Source of the DNA: Brachypodium distachyon
Taxonomy: Eukaryota > Streptophyta > Magnoliopsida > Poales > Poaceae
DNA: 64,000 nucleotides
Direction of reading: 5' to 3'
NCBI RefSeq assembly: GCF_000005505.3
Contig: NC_016134.3
Location: 15,482,624-15,546,623, forward strand
Positions 10,042 through 22,544 of this stretch are shown piece after piece (position 1 is the first letter of the stretch; every line of letters begins with the position of its first letter). The notes under the pieces are model-generated. The model made no database searches. It had not been told where the DNA came from and saw only the letters and a program-made list of their open reading frames with translations. The translations under genes were made by a program, and so were the position numbers.

Positions 10042-12885
10042 ATGATCTACTTTGTCGTACTACAAAGCTCCGGCAAAATTATTTCCCCTCTCGACCGCAG
10101 CGGCGGCAGCCCACCGGCCGCCGGAGATCGGAGCCGCCGAGAAGCCCGCTCCCTTCGTCTGCTTCAAGTGGCCGTGGGACCCCAGCCTCAACGCGAGCCC
10201 AAGCCCCAGCCTCAGCCCGCCCAAGCCCAAGCCCCTGCCGGCGACCTCGAGCTCCCCTGGCTCTTCAAGTCCATCCGCACCGTGGCACAGGGCTTCCTCA
10301 TCGCGGGCGACCTCCCTTCCTCCAGCGACGGCGATGGATCGAGTTGGCGGAAGCGTAACCCGGGCCAGGTGGCTGTGGCGGCGGACCGCGGGGACGCGGA
10401 GCAGCGGGCGCTCGCGGCGGCGCTCGTGAGCGGGAGGCCGGCCACGGTGCTGGAGTTCTACTCGACGCGGTGCCGCCTCTGCGCGTCGCTTCAGGGCCTC
10501 GTGCGTGAGCTCGAGGACGGCGCCGGTCGGTGCGTGAGCTTCGTGCTCGCCGACGCCGAGGACGACCGCTGGCTCCCCGAGGTGAGGCGCTTCGCTCTTT
10601 ATGGCCTGGGTTTGGGTGTTAAGTTGTCGCATACAGTGCTTTTGCAACGATGGATTAGTAAACAATAACATGAAGGTAGATTAGTCAGATTTGAGATTAA
10701 TCTCGCCTCGCTGTACTAGTTAATTTTGGACTGACTTGCTACAATTGGTAGTGATCGATGTACTAGAAAATTACTTGGTTCTATGGGACAATTCTGACCT
10801 TGAGAAAGAACTAGAGAATGAATCCTTCGTGTGGTTAGAATTAGCACACACTGGATGGTTGAAGAATCAATTCGGTTACTATATCATCGAACCCAAGAAC
10901 TATCATGTGCTTGCATTCAGTTTATTGAACCATGCATGACGTGCGTCAATAATTTGTTGAACCCTGCATTCTTCTTTGAAAGGGGACCCTGCAAGTTGAG
11001 AAGGATCTTCTTGCTTTAGGCATTGCAATGTCAACCCCTGTTCCACAAACCCAGTCAGTGTTTGAGATCAGTGAAATGGGTTCTTACAATGGCAGCACCG
11101 GGTGGATATTGGTTTCAGTCATTAGTGTCTCTTGATGAAGAATTTTATGATAGCTGAAATGTAGATCGGTAGAAGCAATGATTTGATGAACTCAAAACAT
11201 GACTTTAGAGTGTCAGGTTACAAGCAATCATTTAAATATGCTATCCTGTCCCATGAGCCTTTGTTCATGGAGTAAATATCATGCAGAAGGGGGCCCTAGC
11301 CCCATCCATGCCTTGAAGAATTTGAGACTCTGGAGTACGGAGAAATACAGCATAGATAACAGAGGACTGATGATAATGATATAGAAGGGACTAGGACTTC
11401 ATGTCTTGAAGAATGAGATACTACTAGAGTAGGGAGAAATGGACCTTAGATAACAAAAGCGCTGCAATGCAAAAATCACTGATTGTTTTAGTTGGATATA
11501 GGGTGTCTGATCCAATTACTGAATAACTCAACTACGATACAGAGTCTTAGTTCTAACAAACTATACATCTATTAACTCTTTCTAACATATTAGTCATTAA
11601 TTATGGATTCGACATGTTTCTGACTTCTGGCCTACCTGGCCATCATTGCCGTACATATTGTAGCTGACTTGCTGTTGCTGCCACGATGCTCATATTGCCT
11701 GGCCCTTTATCCATAACATCCTCTCTTTTTTTCTCATACATGCTTGTTCTTCGTCTACTTTAGCATGGATCAAGCGGTCCTGATGTATTATGAATTACTA
11801 GTTACTTTAAGTAGCTACTACAGACATATGGTGTCTTAAAAAAAATTGTGCTAAGATATGCATTTGGAATGTGCTATTTAGTTCTTACTTCTTAGCACTA
11901 GTGGTATGTTTCTCTCTTTTATTTTAGGACAGTACTAGTGGTATCTTTGTCAATCACACATAAGTTTTCAAACACATGGCAACACCATAGAAACAAGTTC
12001 CAGTGCTTGAAAATAAATACTTGCATTGGGAAGATGGTGAAGTAAGTTTCAAGGACAAGCACATAACAACTCAGGATAAGTTACTTGAGGGTTGTAAGGA
12101 AAAACCTGCTTGGGGATGTTTTTTTTGTTTTTAGAATTGTTTGATAATTCTGACCTGCTAATCATTTGAAACCTGGGCTGTTGCCAACTTTGGGTTGTAA
12201 TTGTGGCAGCAAGTTTCACTGTGCTGTCCATTTCTATAGATACACTGCTAAGAAGTCATTCTCAGTTTGCCATTTGGAGGAAATTGCAGAAGAGTTTGTC
12301 GGTTGCTAGAATTTGTGTTCATTGAAACTGAACTAAAAATTGTCCAGCACACCCTAAACCCATAACCTACGTACTCAAGGTTCGTTTGGATGGTCTGCCC
12401 TCCCCTCAGTGCCTTCTGATGCTAAGGGAAATCGAAGAATTAAAATCCCTTCTCACCACTCAGCAGAATGGGAGGGATTGGGTTTAGACGTTTAGTTTCC
12501 ACCTTTGAAAACAAGTCATCATGCATGCGATTGGTATGATGACGACTCCAATTTGCGAAAATAAGCAGACTAAAGATGCTAACCTCATTACCAGTGCTCC
12601 ATGCTTGCTTGCATCTTAGTATTTGTATTATCTTCACATATACATTCTATTTCAATTCTGAGAAAGAGATAGGATGTTCCCAACATCTAACATCAAAATT
12701 ATATGTTATCTTTGCAGCTTCTGCATTATGATGTCAGGTATGTTCCTTGCTTTGTCCTCCTGGACAAGAATGGTAGAGCTGTAGCGAAGACTGGAGTTCC
12801 AACTAGCAGGCAACATGTTATCGCAGGCCTTCATCACCTTCTTGACATGAAGCAACCATCTAGGAAGGAAGGAAAGAAGACTTGA
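10042..12885 (+). CDS. Thioredoxin-fold protein, copy A (two exons, altered N-terminus, possibly pseudogene)
   Basis: Exon 1 is 10042-10581 and exon 2 is 12718-12885, with GT and AG at the ends of the intron, together 235 codons. The thioredoxin-like core is kept: FYSTRCRLC with a CxxC active-site pair, and a YVPCFVLLD strand with the expected cis-proline in exon 2. The start is the problem. The codon matching the copy B start is ATC instead of ATG, and the proline/serine-rich linker is 1 bp shorter than in copy B. The upstream ATG at 10042 happens to be in the post-shift frame, so a full-length protein with a novel first 66 or so residues is possible. Redox or chaperone activity is likely from the fold, but substrate and compartment are unknown. 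Confidence 0.6.
10582..12717 (+). other. Intron of thioredoxin-fold copy A
   Basis: A 2.1-kb intron starting GTGAGGCGC and ending TTTGCAG. It is AT-rich, without recognisable genes, and alignable with the copy B intron (24806-26677) for most of its length. Confidence 0.7.
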
Positions 12886-13415
12886 TTATGATGAGAATTT
12901 ATTGAGCATGATCTGTAATCATGAATAATGTCAGATGACACATTTTGTTTGTTTTACCAAGCACTTCGGCGACAATGGTTGGACTTATATTCTTTGGTCA
13001 ATTTGTACATGATTAGCTTTTGTAGCTATATTTTTTTTGTTTTTCTTGCACAAGCACTTCTTTTGCTTGAATATACTTCTAAACGCTGATGTGGTTCGAG
13101 AAATCAGTGTGAGAGATTGTGATGTACTGTTTGACACGATGACACTGAGAGATTGTGGTGTACTGTTGACACGATGACACTGCCTAATTCCTATGAAAAC
13201 ATAATCCATCATCACTTGTGCTCTATTTACTGTTCATCGCTAGTACTCTAATTGTGTTGCATGGCAAGTTCATAGTCCCTCCTCGTCTTATAGATGTGGT
13301 CGAATATTGTCTTTTTGTGTGACGATATATATGTGGTTGAATTTGATCCGGAAATTTCACTGATTAGAATATCACCTCTAACTATGAGTCTATGATATTT
13401 TTCAGAATTACACTA

Positions 13416-13539
13416 CTCCCTCGGTCCAACAAAAGATGTCTCAATTTTGACTAAATTTGAATGCATCTATACATTAAGTCATGTCTAGATATATCCAAAT
13501 TTTAACAAACTTGAGAAATCTTTTGTTGGACGGAGGGAG
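13416..13539. mobile_element. Stowaway-type MITE, absent from copy B
   Basis: CTCCCTCGGTCCAACAAAAG and CTTTTGTTGGACGGAGGGAG are near-perfect inverted complements, TA on both sides. It is the same subfamily as the element at 4067. The matching place in copy B (about 27370) has no insertion. Confidence 0.9.
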
Positions 13540-13570
13540 TACAATTGTTCTACAGGGAATTTGCTGGAAC

Positions 13571-13634
13571 AGAGTGCTTAATTAAGGTGCCTCGCAACAC
13601 GGAGAGTGCTTAATTAAGGTGCCTCGCAACACGG
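13571..13634. repeat. Perfect 32-bp tandem duplication
   Basis: AGAGTGCTTAATTAAGGTGC followed by CTCGCAACACGG occurs twice back to back (13571-13602 and 13603-13634) with no mismatch, so it is recent. It lies about 190 bp upstream of the MiaB exon fragment. Confidence 0.95.
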
Positions 13635-13819
13635 AAGAATTATTCTCTAAGAAAAACACGGAAGAATTAAGAACGGTATAGAGAAGAAAAATATGGATTT
13701 CGAAGAGAAATTTGGTTACAATTATAATAGCCACAGATCATCGATCGGACGGACAGGGTGACCCCAAACGGTTATGCGAGTTGGCCCCTCCGCTGCTCTC
13801 GTCACCTCTCCAAACCACT

Positions 13820-14007
13820 ATGGCGGCGCCGCTCGCCCCCCTAACCGCCGCCTGCCTCGGCTTGCGCCACCGCGTGCTTCCTCCTCGCTTCCCTCCGGCA
13901 CTACGGCGCTCCACCTGCCCCGCTTTCGGCCCCCACCCTGCGGCGCCGGCTCCTGCCCCCGCCCCCTCGCCACCTCACCCGCTCCGCCCGCCCGTTCGCT
14001 GCCTCCG
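13820..14007 (+). pseudogene. Truncated first exon of a MiaB-type gene (copy A)
   Basis: The frame from ATG 13820 ([15 protein letters not shown], then a Pro/Ala-rich stretch and HPLRPPVR) matches exon 1 of the intact gene at 27638, with indels and a frame change in the middle. Similarity ends at 14007. No radical-SAM exons follow; a WIYLD gene begins instead. It encodes only part of an organelle-targeting peptide and cannot make a functional enzyme. Confidence 0.75.
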
Positions 14008-14334
14008 TGGATGCGGTGCATGGATGGATTGGCTCGATCGTCCGGGCTGGACCAGCACAACTGACTCGGTCGCTTTGCCAACGCGTGTCGCCCTCGCGAC
14101 CCGACCCGAAGTACCCAACCACACAACAAGCCAATCAGCTCCTCACTCTCCTCGGTCCTCACACACACACTCCTCTGCGCCCCGATCAAGCCCTAGCTCG
14201 CAGCTCCGGCCTCCGGACGCCGCCTCCCTTCCCCGGCTCCGGCGCCCACGAGCAGCTCACGCTCCATCTCTCTCCACTCCCCTCCCCCACGCGCGCGACG
14301 CCCGGCTTCCATCCATTTCCCTCGAGGTCCGGCA

Positions 14335-16494
14335 ATGCCGAGGCGGCGGTCGTCGGCTGGGCGGATGGATGCCGCCATAGACCATTTCACTCCGATGGGG
14401 TACAACAAGGCCCAAGTCCGCAGCGTGGTCAACACCCTCCTCAAGGTTCCCCCACTCCCTTAGCTCCCTTTTCTGCTTCTACGCTGAGATGCGAGGGTTT
14501 TGTTTTGGGTTCGAGAGCCCCGCGGAATTATCTCTCAAGGGTCGACGTTTCCTCGGGGCTGGTGCCAATTCTTACGATCGTGATTTCGGCTGGTCTGTTT
14601 AGGTGTATGGGACGGAAGATGGGAAGCAACCATGGGCGCTTCTGGAGGACAACTGCTACCAGGTGGTGCAGGACGTGCTCTTCGAGAAGCAGGAGGAGGA
14701 GGAGAAGCTGCAGCTGCAGCTGCTTCAGGAGCAGGAGAAGCAGTCGGAGGAGGAGGGTGGAGCTCAGGTGAGCTAATTCTCTATTCCCTTTCTTCTTTTT
14801 ATCTCACATGTCCATGTGTTTGGCCTGGCAGTGTTTCCCATTGCCATCAATTTGCCTGTCTGCTTCCCTGCAGACCAATATGTGCAACGCTGTGTTGTTT
14901 CTTAGTTGACAATAATGCTACTATCCCAACTACCATGCAAAGATCAAAAGATCCTGCTCAATGACACTTGTTCATTTGGTATTTTAGTGGATAGTATAAG
15001 ATGATAATCTTTATGAGGTTTTTTTAACTGTTATAATCAATTCTTCATCTTCTTTGGCTACGAGTAAAGTGAACTGGTTCATCTTATACCATTCCACACG
15101 AATGAAAATATCAATAGAAAATGAGGAATAAATTGTTTCTATTTTTTTTTTTGCTGGATCACATCATGAGACCAACCATCCTATTATTGAGGTTTCCCTT
15201 AGAGCAAGCCTGTCCATGGTAGCTTACTAGCTTAGTCTTTTCATGCTTTAGTATGCATTTACAAAAATTGAAGTGGATACCAACCTTTTATTTTTGTTAT
15301 TTATAAAGCACCTTTTGCAGGAGGAGCAGCATGAGGAGGTGGAGGAGGATGACGAGGCTCTGGTGAGCTCCCTCCCCATTTACTTTCTTGATTCGATGTC
15401 CTGCTTTGATGAAAGAGTATGAGTGTTTGCCATTGCTACTCCTGCCAGCTAATTAATATATGCAATGCTACCGTGGGCGTGCTTTATCTAAGTGATAACC
15501 TCAGTTCTTGGATGGTTGGTCCATCTGATGTTATCATTGATTTTTGTAGCAGCAACTTAGTCTTCATTTTCTGTTGATATTGTAGTCATGTGGAATTCCA
15601 TAACGACAGACCCGTTCTCTATATCCTTCACCAAACAATATGGGAAGAACAGTTGAGCATTTCCTTATAAATTTCATCTTCAATGCTAGCATCCTATATC
15701 TTTGACCCAAACTATTATCAAACAAAATACCTTAAAATTCTGTCCCCTAGATCTAACAAGTGATTGTGTATTTGCACAGTTTGTGCCATTCTCTCCTAAT
15801 TTCTTTGTTTTGGGGAGATTTACTTGTTGCTGCTTGGCTGCAGAAAGAAGTGAATTGACTTATGTCTTTTATGTTGCCTCTGGGCTGACATAATTGACTG
15901 ATGATTTGGAATTGTACAGTTTTAGCATTGCACTATATGTAGTATAATACAACTGCATCATGTTGGCTGGATATCAGTACTTCTGTAATTAAAAAAGCAT
16001 GCAAAAATTGTTCTTAGTTGTGAAAAAATTGATGTTTAGCTCTAAACCAAGACCCTGAGCTATTAATTTTTTGTTTGAGTTTCTTATTCCGTTCAGTCAA
16101 CAAAGCATGTGCATTTTGTGTAATTCTTTCATGGGCTTCATGTGTAATGCAGCAACAAGAAGCAGCAATGCAGGAGGCACCATTAGAAAACAACATGACA
16201 ATTGTGAGGGTGCACACTGGCTTACCATCTGAGGCTGTGTCAGCAGTTGAGGAAAAAGAGGAAGTTGTCCCGATGACCATCGATGCACCTTCTCACAGAG
16301 CTACGCTGCAACATCCTCTACCTGCGGTTGTTGGTCTTACAAGGCGTCCCTGCTATGGATGGATCAGTGAGTCTGAGAGTGATTCAGACTATGAAGAACA
16401 TTTTGGTAATCGGCAACATGAGGCGCCTGTCCCAACTCCAGGAGGAGACCGGCTTTGCAAGAAGAAGCGGCCAAGTAGATGGGATGTGAAGTGA
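14335..16494 (+). CDS. WIYLD-domain protein (four coding exons)
   Basis: The exons are 14335-14445, 14603-14767, 15321-15362 and 16153-16494, all introns GT..AG in phase 0, giving 219 residues. Residues of about 14-72 (FTPMGYNKAQV, VVNTLLKVYG, PWALLEDNCYQVVQDVLFEKQ) fit the WIYLD domain, known from the N-terminus of plant SUVR-type histone methyltransferases. Here it is followed by a Gln/Glu-rich coiled-coil-like segment and a C-terminal tail with a basic KKKRPSRWD motif that may be a nuclear signal. There is no SET domain, so it is a stand-alone WIYLD protein, role unknown, probably nuclear. The upstream DNA is a relic of a MiaB first exon, so its promoter may be partly borrowed. Confidence 0.75.
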
Positions 16495-18180
16495 AGTGCA
16501 GCACTTAACAGGTAATGTTTTTAATATCCGATCTTACTTTGTTATCAGTAAGTTGGTATTAGTAGCCAAATTACTATGAGTAGTCAGTTATTTCGTATCT
16601 ATTATTATTATTATCCTTATACTTTTGATTAGGCAAAATACTTGATTATGTTTTCCTTAGTTACTACCAGAAAAGTATCATTTAGATAAAACTGAACGGT
16701 AAATGTGTATGACATTGAGTATGTAAAAACTTGGACGGTATATATGTGTGGCCAACAAAGAATGAGGCATACATCATTCGAGATGGGTTGGTCAGAATGA
16801 TGAGATTGGCTCACAACATAATTCATCATGGTGCTAATAATAGTAACGGAGCTGGACAGTTTTTTGTTGTATTCGATCTTTCTGTTGTATGGAAATAGAA
16901 AGGTCTATACCAACCTGGCTTTGTTAATCTCCACTAGATTTGCGAGGGCATCATGTAGAAGTGTTAGAAATCATATTAAAAGGACAGATAAAAACATTTT
17001 TGGGTTCATAGGTATGAATTTATGGCTTTATATTATTGATATTTTTATTACAAATAATTATCTAAGCTTTTCTCTCACCTTGTACACAGGAAAGATGGAC
17101 ACTTAATATATATCCTACACTTTTGTCGCTTGGAGTTTCATTTGAATGCTTGTCTAAAGTAGCCTAATACATCTAAATCGAAATTGTTCTAAAAACCAAG
17201 GCAATACCATCATAATACCAAGTACTCGAACCAAGCACAATTTTTCCCTATAACATGAAGAGCGTGGCAAAAGCATATGTTTTAGCACAATTAATAAATG
17301 ATGTATACAATCAGAGGTGTCATAGCAGGGTCAAACAAACATGTTATAAATTCTTCCACCAATGCAAAAGGTCCAATAATTGCCAGTTAAAAATAGTAAT
17401 GTGATTAGGTAAGTACATATGGTGCATGTACATGTGGTTCTCCAGGGAAACGAAAAGAGATACATGCAAAAAGAAAAAGTCAAGCAGAGGGGCTACATAT
17501 TCCAAAACATGTTGCCAAGCAAACTTAATATTACAAATTTTATGAAACTGAAGAGAGCAAGAATGATGAATCCGACAACAATTCAAAGAAAAAAAAAACT
17601 GGTGGTTTTCTTCCTGAAAAACAAAAATCTTGATGGCTACATTATTTACTCAAATAGCAACCTAATGCATCATTCTTAATACTCCTGTGTAAATATAGAG
17701 TATAGGCTTTGACCGTAATATTTTTGTACAATATATATTTTTGTTGATGGTTACAACGTAGTTTCCTTCTGTACATGTGCACATGGATTATATTTATATT
17801 TCTAACATGCAGCTTGCTTCATAAAGTATCTTGTATGACTCTATTGAGGAGGATTCTACTTGGCATGTAGTCAATCAAGATTAAGAAATACATGAAAGAA
17901 TATTAGAGTTGGTTAAAAAACATGTGACAAAAGATTCAGTTTGGTTAACATTAAAGAAAAGTAAAGTCATATATCCTTGCATGTGCCTATGAGAGATATA
18001 AAAGAAGAGAAACAATAAGGTACATAAGAGACAGTAAAAACATTCGAGTTGGTTTAGATGTGATGTGGCCGAGTTTGATTAACATGCGAGACTTATCGAT
18101 TTTGCTGCTGTGTTGAATTGGTAACACGGGTCCACGCCAAATCGTGGATACAGTCACCAAGATCTCATTATTTTATGTAC
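16495..18180. other. AT-rich non-coding stretch after the WIYLD stop codon
   Basis: A GT donor context (CACTTAACAG|GTAATG) lies 17 bp after the stop, so part of this may be a 3'UTR intron. No gene is supported; frames of 80-92 codons at 16828-17106 and 17419-17679 are AT-rich chance frames. Confidence 0.35.
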
Positions 18181-18810
18181 TAAGGTCATCTGCAAAGATT
18201 GGCTCTTAATTGGCTCTAGAAATTTGATGATGCATGTGGAGAAAAGAAGAATAAGAGAGAGAAAAGAACCTACTCCTTGGTGAAGGGTCTGACTCTTAGC
18301 AAAGAGACAACTAAGAATCGACATTTTTAGTATTGTACATCATCACAATTAATCCTAACAAAATCATCTAGTGTCAGTTTAAAGATCCAACCAAATATGT
18401 GTGTTATTTTACTATCGACAATAGGTGACATGGAGAGTGACACTGACTCTACCAATGGATGTCCTAACAGAAAGAGGATTTGCCACATTAATAGCTAGAG
18501 TTTTTTTAAGTAACTTTTGCATGTTTTTTTTTCAAGTTAACACAAGCTGTATCACAACACATGCCGGAATGTGTATGAAACCTGGGCACGTGTAGTTAGT
18601 GAGAGAAGAGAACTGACTTTTTCTTCAAGGGTCTGACTCTTAACCAAGAGTTAACTAAGATTCATCATTTTTACTATTATACACCGTCACATATAATCCT
18701 AACAAATCATCTAGAGTTAGTTTAATGACTCAATCAATTATATGTGTTACTTTACTGTTGACAACAGGTGACATGGAGAGTGAACAGACTCTACCATTGT
18801 GGATGTCATG
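18181..18810. repeat. Two diverged direct copies of a MITE-like unit of about 210 bp
   Basis: The block with 'gggtctgactctta', 'taatcctaacaaa' and 'ggtgacatggagagtga' occurs at about 18256-18468 and again at 18601-18810. The first copy is bounded by AGGTCATCTGCAAAG (18183) and the complement of AGGACATCCATTGGT (about 18465), similar to a MITE terminus pair. Confidence 0.55.
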
Positions 18811-19058
18811 TTTTTTTTTTTTGTAAATTTTGCAAAAAAGAATCTTCAAGTTAACTCAAGCAATATGATGCCAAATACCAGAATATGTACGTCACCTGGA
18901 TCAGGCACATCTAGTTAGTGTCCAGAGTTACATGATGCGATTATTCCATATGACCATGATAATACAAAAACCACATAATACTTTACAGTCTCATCTTGAA
19001 ATCACCAAATTAACATGGAATATTTTTTCATACGAATCATCTTGTCCAACAAATTCGC

Positions 19059-19218
19059 GGCATCCTATCAAACCCCAAATCAAAAGCATGTGCAAGATAC
19101 CTCGAGGCTTCACGATGGAGATGTAGCTAATACCCATCTGACACCCGTCATACACTGCTGCATCCTATAAGATCCCCAATCACAAGCATGCAACATACCT
19201 CGAGGCTTCAGGATGGAG
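19059..19218. repeat. Direct repeat of about 60 bp
   Basis: 'gcatcctat...ccccaatc' through 'acctcgaggcttca.gatggag' occurs at 19059-19122 and 19160-19218 with about 80 per cent similarity by eye. No function is evident. Confidence 0.6.
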
Positions 19219-19774
19219 TCTAGCTGGGCACAAAGTGGATGGTCCTGGTGGACACATCGATCGCCCACTGACCATGCATGTTGAGCATCAAGTATGTGTG
19301 CGTTTTGCGCATGGATACGATGGCCAGCGAGCGCGCAAGCATACAGCCGTGGGCACCAGAGGAAATGTTCGCAGAGTCAGAGACGGTACCCAGCGCGCCG
19401 TGATGGAGTCCACGGCAATGGCAATCCAAAATTAGATCAAGGGTTAGAGACGAGTGCCTTATGTGGCATCGGTGGGTAATGTTTTTTCAGTTCTGAAGGC
19501 GGATAGTATTGTCTTAGATCTAACGGTTGCAATTTTGTAACCCATCAAATTGACGGCCAGATATTTTGCTTTTTTATGAGATTTTCTAGGTCTATCTTTT
19601 TTCTGGTTGTTCTGGCATGTACTTTTAATATATATAATAGATGCCAATACAATCATGCTAATGGAGGTTGATATCCATTGAGTTGTTAATCTCCATGCTA
19701 GGAAGTCTAAACGGAGCTTTGAAAAACTTGTTGCCTTGTTTGAAACCCTAACCGGCGCTCTTTTGTTATGACAG

Positions 19775-20030
19775 GAGATGAGGCTGATGCAAGTTCACAG
19801 CAAAGAGTGGTGGCAGTGGCTAGTTGATGTGGTCTGAAGAACTAACTGAATTTGCAGCCGTACTGTAATGCTATGCTAGTATATACATATATGTGTAGTA
19901 ATCTGGAGAAATGGGTTTGCAGTGGTAATGTGACCCTAGTAGTATATTCTGCGTGAAGAATGTAAGATCGGCATGGCTGTTGTTGGTTAATTAGGTAATT
20001 TGACTCTAATGTTTGTCTGGATCATGACCC
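19775..20030 (+). other. Possible 3'UTR exon of the WIYLD gene
   Basis: An acceptor-like TTATGACAG precedes GAGATGAGGCTGATGC and a gene-like, moderately GC-rich stretch that decays into a T-rich tail. Paired with the donor at about 16512 it would give a 3.26-kb 3'UTR intron full of repeats. This is inference only. Confidence 0.25.
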
Positions 20031-20364
20031 CTGCGTTAGTTTGGCTTGGCTGGATGTCTTGAACGCATTTGGGTTCTGGCTGATCTGTTGTTAGCAGAGC
20101 TATCTAAGAGATCATGTGGCTTTATGTATTTTTAATCATGCATGCATGTTACGTAACTTGCCTGCAGCTGCTGTGTCCATAAACATGCCTGTTGCTTGTG
20201 TTTTGTCCTGGTCTTAAAATAGCGTAAGAAAAAGACCATGATGACTCCAAATCCTTGTCAAGATGACATGTGGTATCCAGACAAAGCCTCGAGTTTGGCA
20301 GGATGGAAAAATCTAGCATGTTTGGTCCATGGTCACGTATTAGCGGCTGTGGTCTGTGGAGCTA

Positions 20365-20777
20365 GAGGATTGAGAGGATGGCGAGATAATGCTGAAGCCC
20401 GGCCAGAATTACTGGGAATTGGTGATGCTGTCACATTGGAGCCGAACCTGGCAGTGGCTGGTGCGAAGGTCCTTGCGGATAAACCAAAAGGGTCAAATTC
20501 AACCGAAACGAAACTTGAGGACAACGCCAAGAATTTCCTGGACACGGTGGCGGTGTGAGCCACGGCACATGCAGCCGATTTGCGTCCACTCCGAGTCTCC
20601 GCGTCGGCAAACTTGCAGAATGCGACGGCGAAGCGAATGTTGGTGAATTCGGTCTGTACGCCAAGGGATTGTTGAGTGTAGCGCGGTCCATGAACCATGC
20701 ATAGGGGCACGGAGCTGAGCAGCGGAAGTAACAACAAGAGTTAGGATCGAGGCGAATTTGATACTACGAAGCAGCAT
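20365..20777 (-). pseudogene. Possible small secreted protein, frameshifted
   Basis: A minus-strand ATG at 20777 starts a good signal-peptide-like sequence (MLLRSIKFASILTLVVTSAAQ). Within about 25 codons the more protein-like frame becomes another one (TEFTNIRFAVAFCKFADAE), which runs to about 20336. A TATA-like ATATATAAT is about 95 bp upstream on the same strand. I do not recognise the family. Confidence 0.25.
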
Positions 20778-21048
20778 GTAAGCGAGAGGTTTTGAGAGAT
20801 ATCTAGTGAGACTTTCTCTTTTTACGGGATATCTAGTGAGAGAGCTTACCACACTTGTATGCACGGCTCCACATTATATATGGTGCACAGTTAGCAACAA
20901 AAGTTTGTGGTAAATTTGATAGCATGCAAGGATGAAGCCAACATAAGCCTCCGATGGGACCAGCTTAATTTAGACTATGACTTCAACAATTTGTTTTTTT
21001 ATAAAATTGATATACTATAATGCACGAGGAGCGAATGTTCGCTCCTCA

Positions 21049-21113
21049 GGTCCTGTTTGTTTGGACTTCTGCTTCAGCTTTTGGATGAAGTAGAAACCCA
21101 AACAAACAAGGCC
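21049..21113. mobile_element. Very short Tourist/Harbinger-like MITE
   Basis: GGTCCTGTTTGTTTGG and the complement of GGCCTTGTTTGTTTGG bracket 65 bp, flanked by TCA and TTA (a 3-bp TWA-like site). Confidence 0.6.
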
Positions 21114-21696
21114 TTAAACCGCGACGGGATAAAGTTGTCACCTCCACATAAATAAATTTGCCACCGCATCGAGACTAATGTTACCACCTCCACTTAACTG
21201 CCACTTGTGCGGGACAAGTTGCCATTACGGCTCCACTAAAGTTGTCTGCGGAACATGAAGCGATTGCAACCACATCTTCCATGTTGGACGATTAGTCGGG
21301 CATTCGCTCCAAGAGGCTAGGGAGCGGACGTCCGGTCCTTATTATTTTCGCAAGGTTTATCTAATCTCGTCGGGTCTGCTCTTTACCTAAATAGAAACTT
21401 GTGGTTTATGAACCAAACATAACATTAGCTGGAACGATTAGTGGGGCTTTCTTTGTCAACGTACACCAACATGAATTCAATAAGAAATATTTGTTTTCAT
21501 GAAGGAAAGGAAGAACAAAAAGAGAAAGATTTGCTTTCATGAAATTTAGCTCATGCTAATCTCTTCCATGAGGTAATTAAACTAATCTCTTCCATTAGGT
21601 GTTGTCAGTTCACCAATTGCCTGGATTTTTTTAAAATATAAACATTTCCTAGTTTTCGGGATCAGTCAACACTGACCATCATCGTCTCCAAATCAC

Positions 21697-21702
21697 TATA
21701 AA
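21697..21702 (+). promoter_or_regulatory. Conserved TATA-like box of copy B, now displaced
   Basis: The same TATAAACTTAGATAGC context as at 9883, but two insertions put it about 2.65 kb upstream of the copy B start codon. Confidence 0.45.
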
Positions 21703-21743
21703 CTTAGATAGCACTAAAGTTTGCACTAACATTTTATCAGTTG

Positions 21744-22544
21744 TTGTTCTTCTAGAAAACAACAGGAGTACGGGGTGTCAATGCATGATGGCACAAATGC
21801 GAGAATAAGGTGTAGAGGGTGTACGCCGGCCTTATAGCAAAGGTCGCCGTACACTTGGGACAAGTTGACACGTCGATATTTTTTGAATAGGTTCGGTCGA
21901 TCCTGCGGGTACGACTTAGTCCTATGTTAGGGGAGGCTTCGAGGGGGTCGTTAGCCAAGCGCTTGAGCCGAACTCGTCTTCCCAAATCGCCTATAGCGAG
22001 AGATCTCTAGGGGCCGCCTCAGACTTGGGCCGAACTTGTCTTCCCAAGTAGCGAGGTTGGGATACCCTCGAGACTCTAACCCGATCCTCTACTTCGAGTT
22101 GAGGTCGTACTAGACGGCCCGGAACCTCGAAACTAGGCTTCCCAAGTTGCGTCCTCGAGGTCGAGTCGAGACTAGGCTCGACCCAAGCACTCGAGAGCGG
22201 GCTCCTTGAGTTGCTCTAGCCCTCTCCCCTTTGATCTTATTTCAATGGAGAGCGAATGATACATGCCCCCATGGGGCGGTATTTATAGCCTAGGGGTCCA
22301 TGACAAAAGACCATCGCTATCCTTGAGGGAGGAGGAAAGTGAGGGTAAAGCGGTAAATCCACTCCTAGAGTTTTCTTGCTCCCTACTCTAGCTCCTTTGA
22401 CCATGGCGTGGGGGGTTTGACCCTTTGACTCCTTTGACCGATGCTTAGTTGGCATGGCTATGCCTTGTCGGCAATTTGACCGGTCTTTGGGATTTGTTGA
22501 CTTGGTCGATGTCACGTAGGATCGCGGCCCGGTCCATGTAAGGA
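21744..22544 (-). mobile_element. LTR-like insertion in copy B (possible solo LTR)
   Basis: Copy A reads directly across this site, so about 800 bp is inserted here. It begins TGTTGTTCTTC. On the minus strand it contains GGCTATAAATACC, a TATA box typical of LTR promoters. No coding sequence is present and the boundaries are blurred, so a solo or truncated LTR is the likeliest reading. Confidence 0.5.

Larger units (their letters stand above)
9567..14007. repeat. Segmental duplication, copy A (thioredoxin-fold gene plus MiaB exon 1)
   Basis: It is collinear with about 21610-27840, beginning at 'gaccaattgcctagattttttt' (split into two short shared blocks) and ending at GCTGCCTCCG (14007), where similarity stops abruptly. 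It carries the thioredoxin-fold gene, its intron and the first 188 bp of the MiaB-type gene. Both copies are in the same orientation, about 12 kb apart. Confidence 0.85.

Noticed and set aside
10060..10671. 203-codon minus-strand frame
   Set aside because: It is antisense to exon 1 of thioredoxin-fold copy A.
13712..14771. 222- and 254-codon frames over the MiaB relic and WIYLD start
   Set aside because: GC-rich shadow frames; the WIYLD exon structure with proper splice sites explains the coding signal.
16828..17679. AT-rich frames of 80-92 codons
   Set aside because: Composition and lack of motifs indicate chance frames in non-coding DNA.
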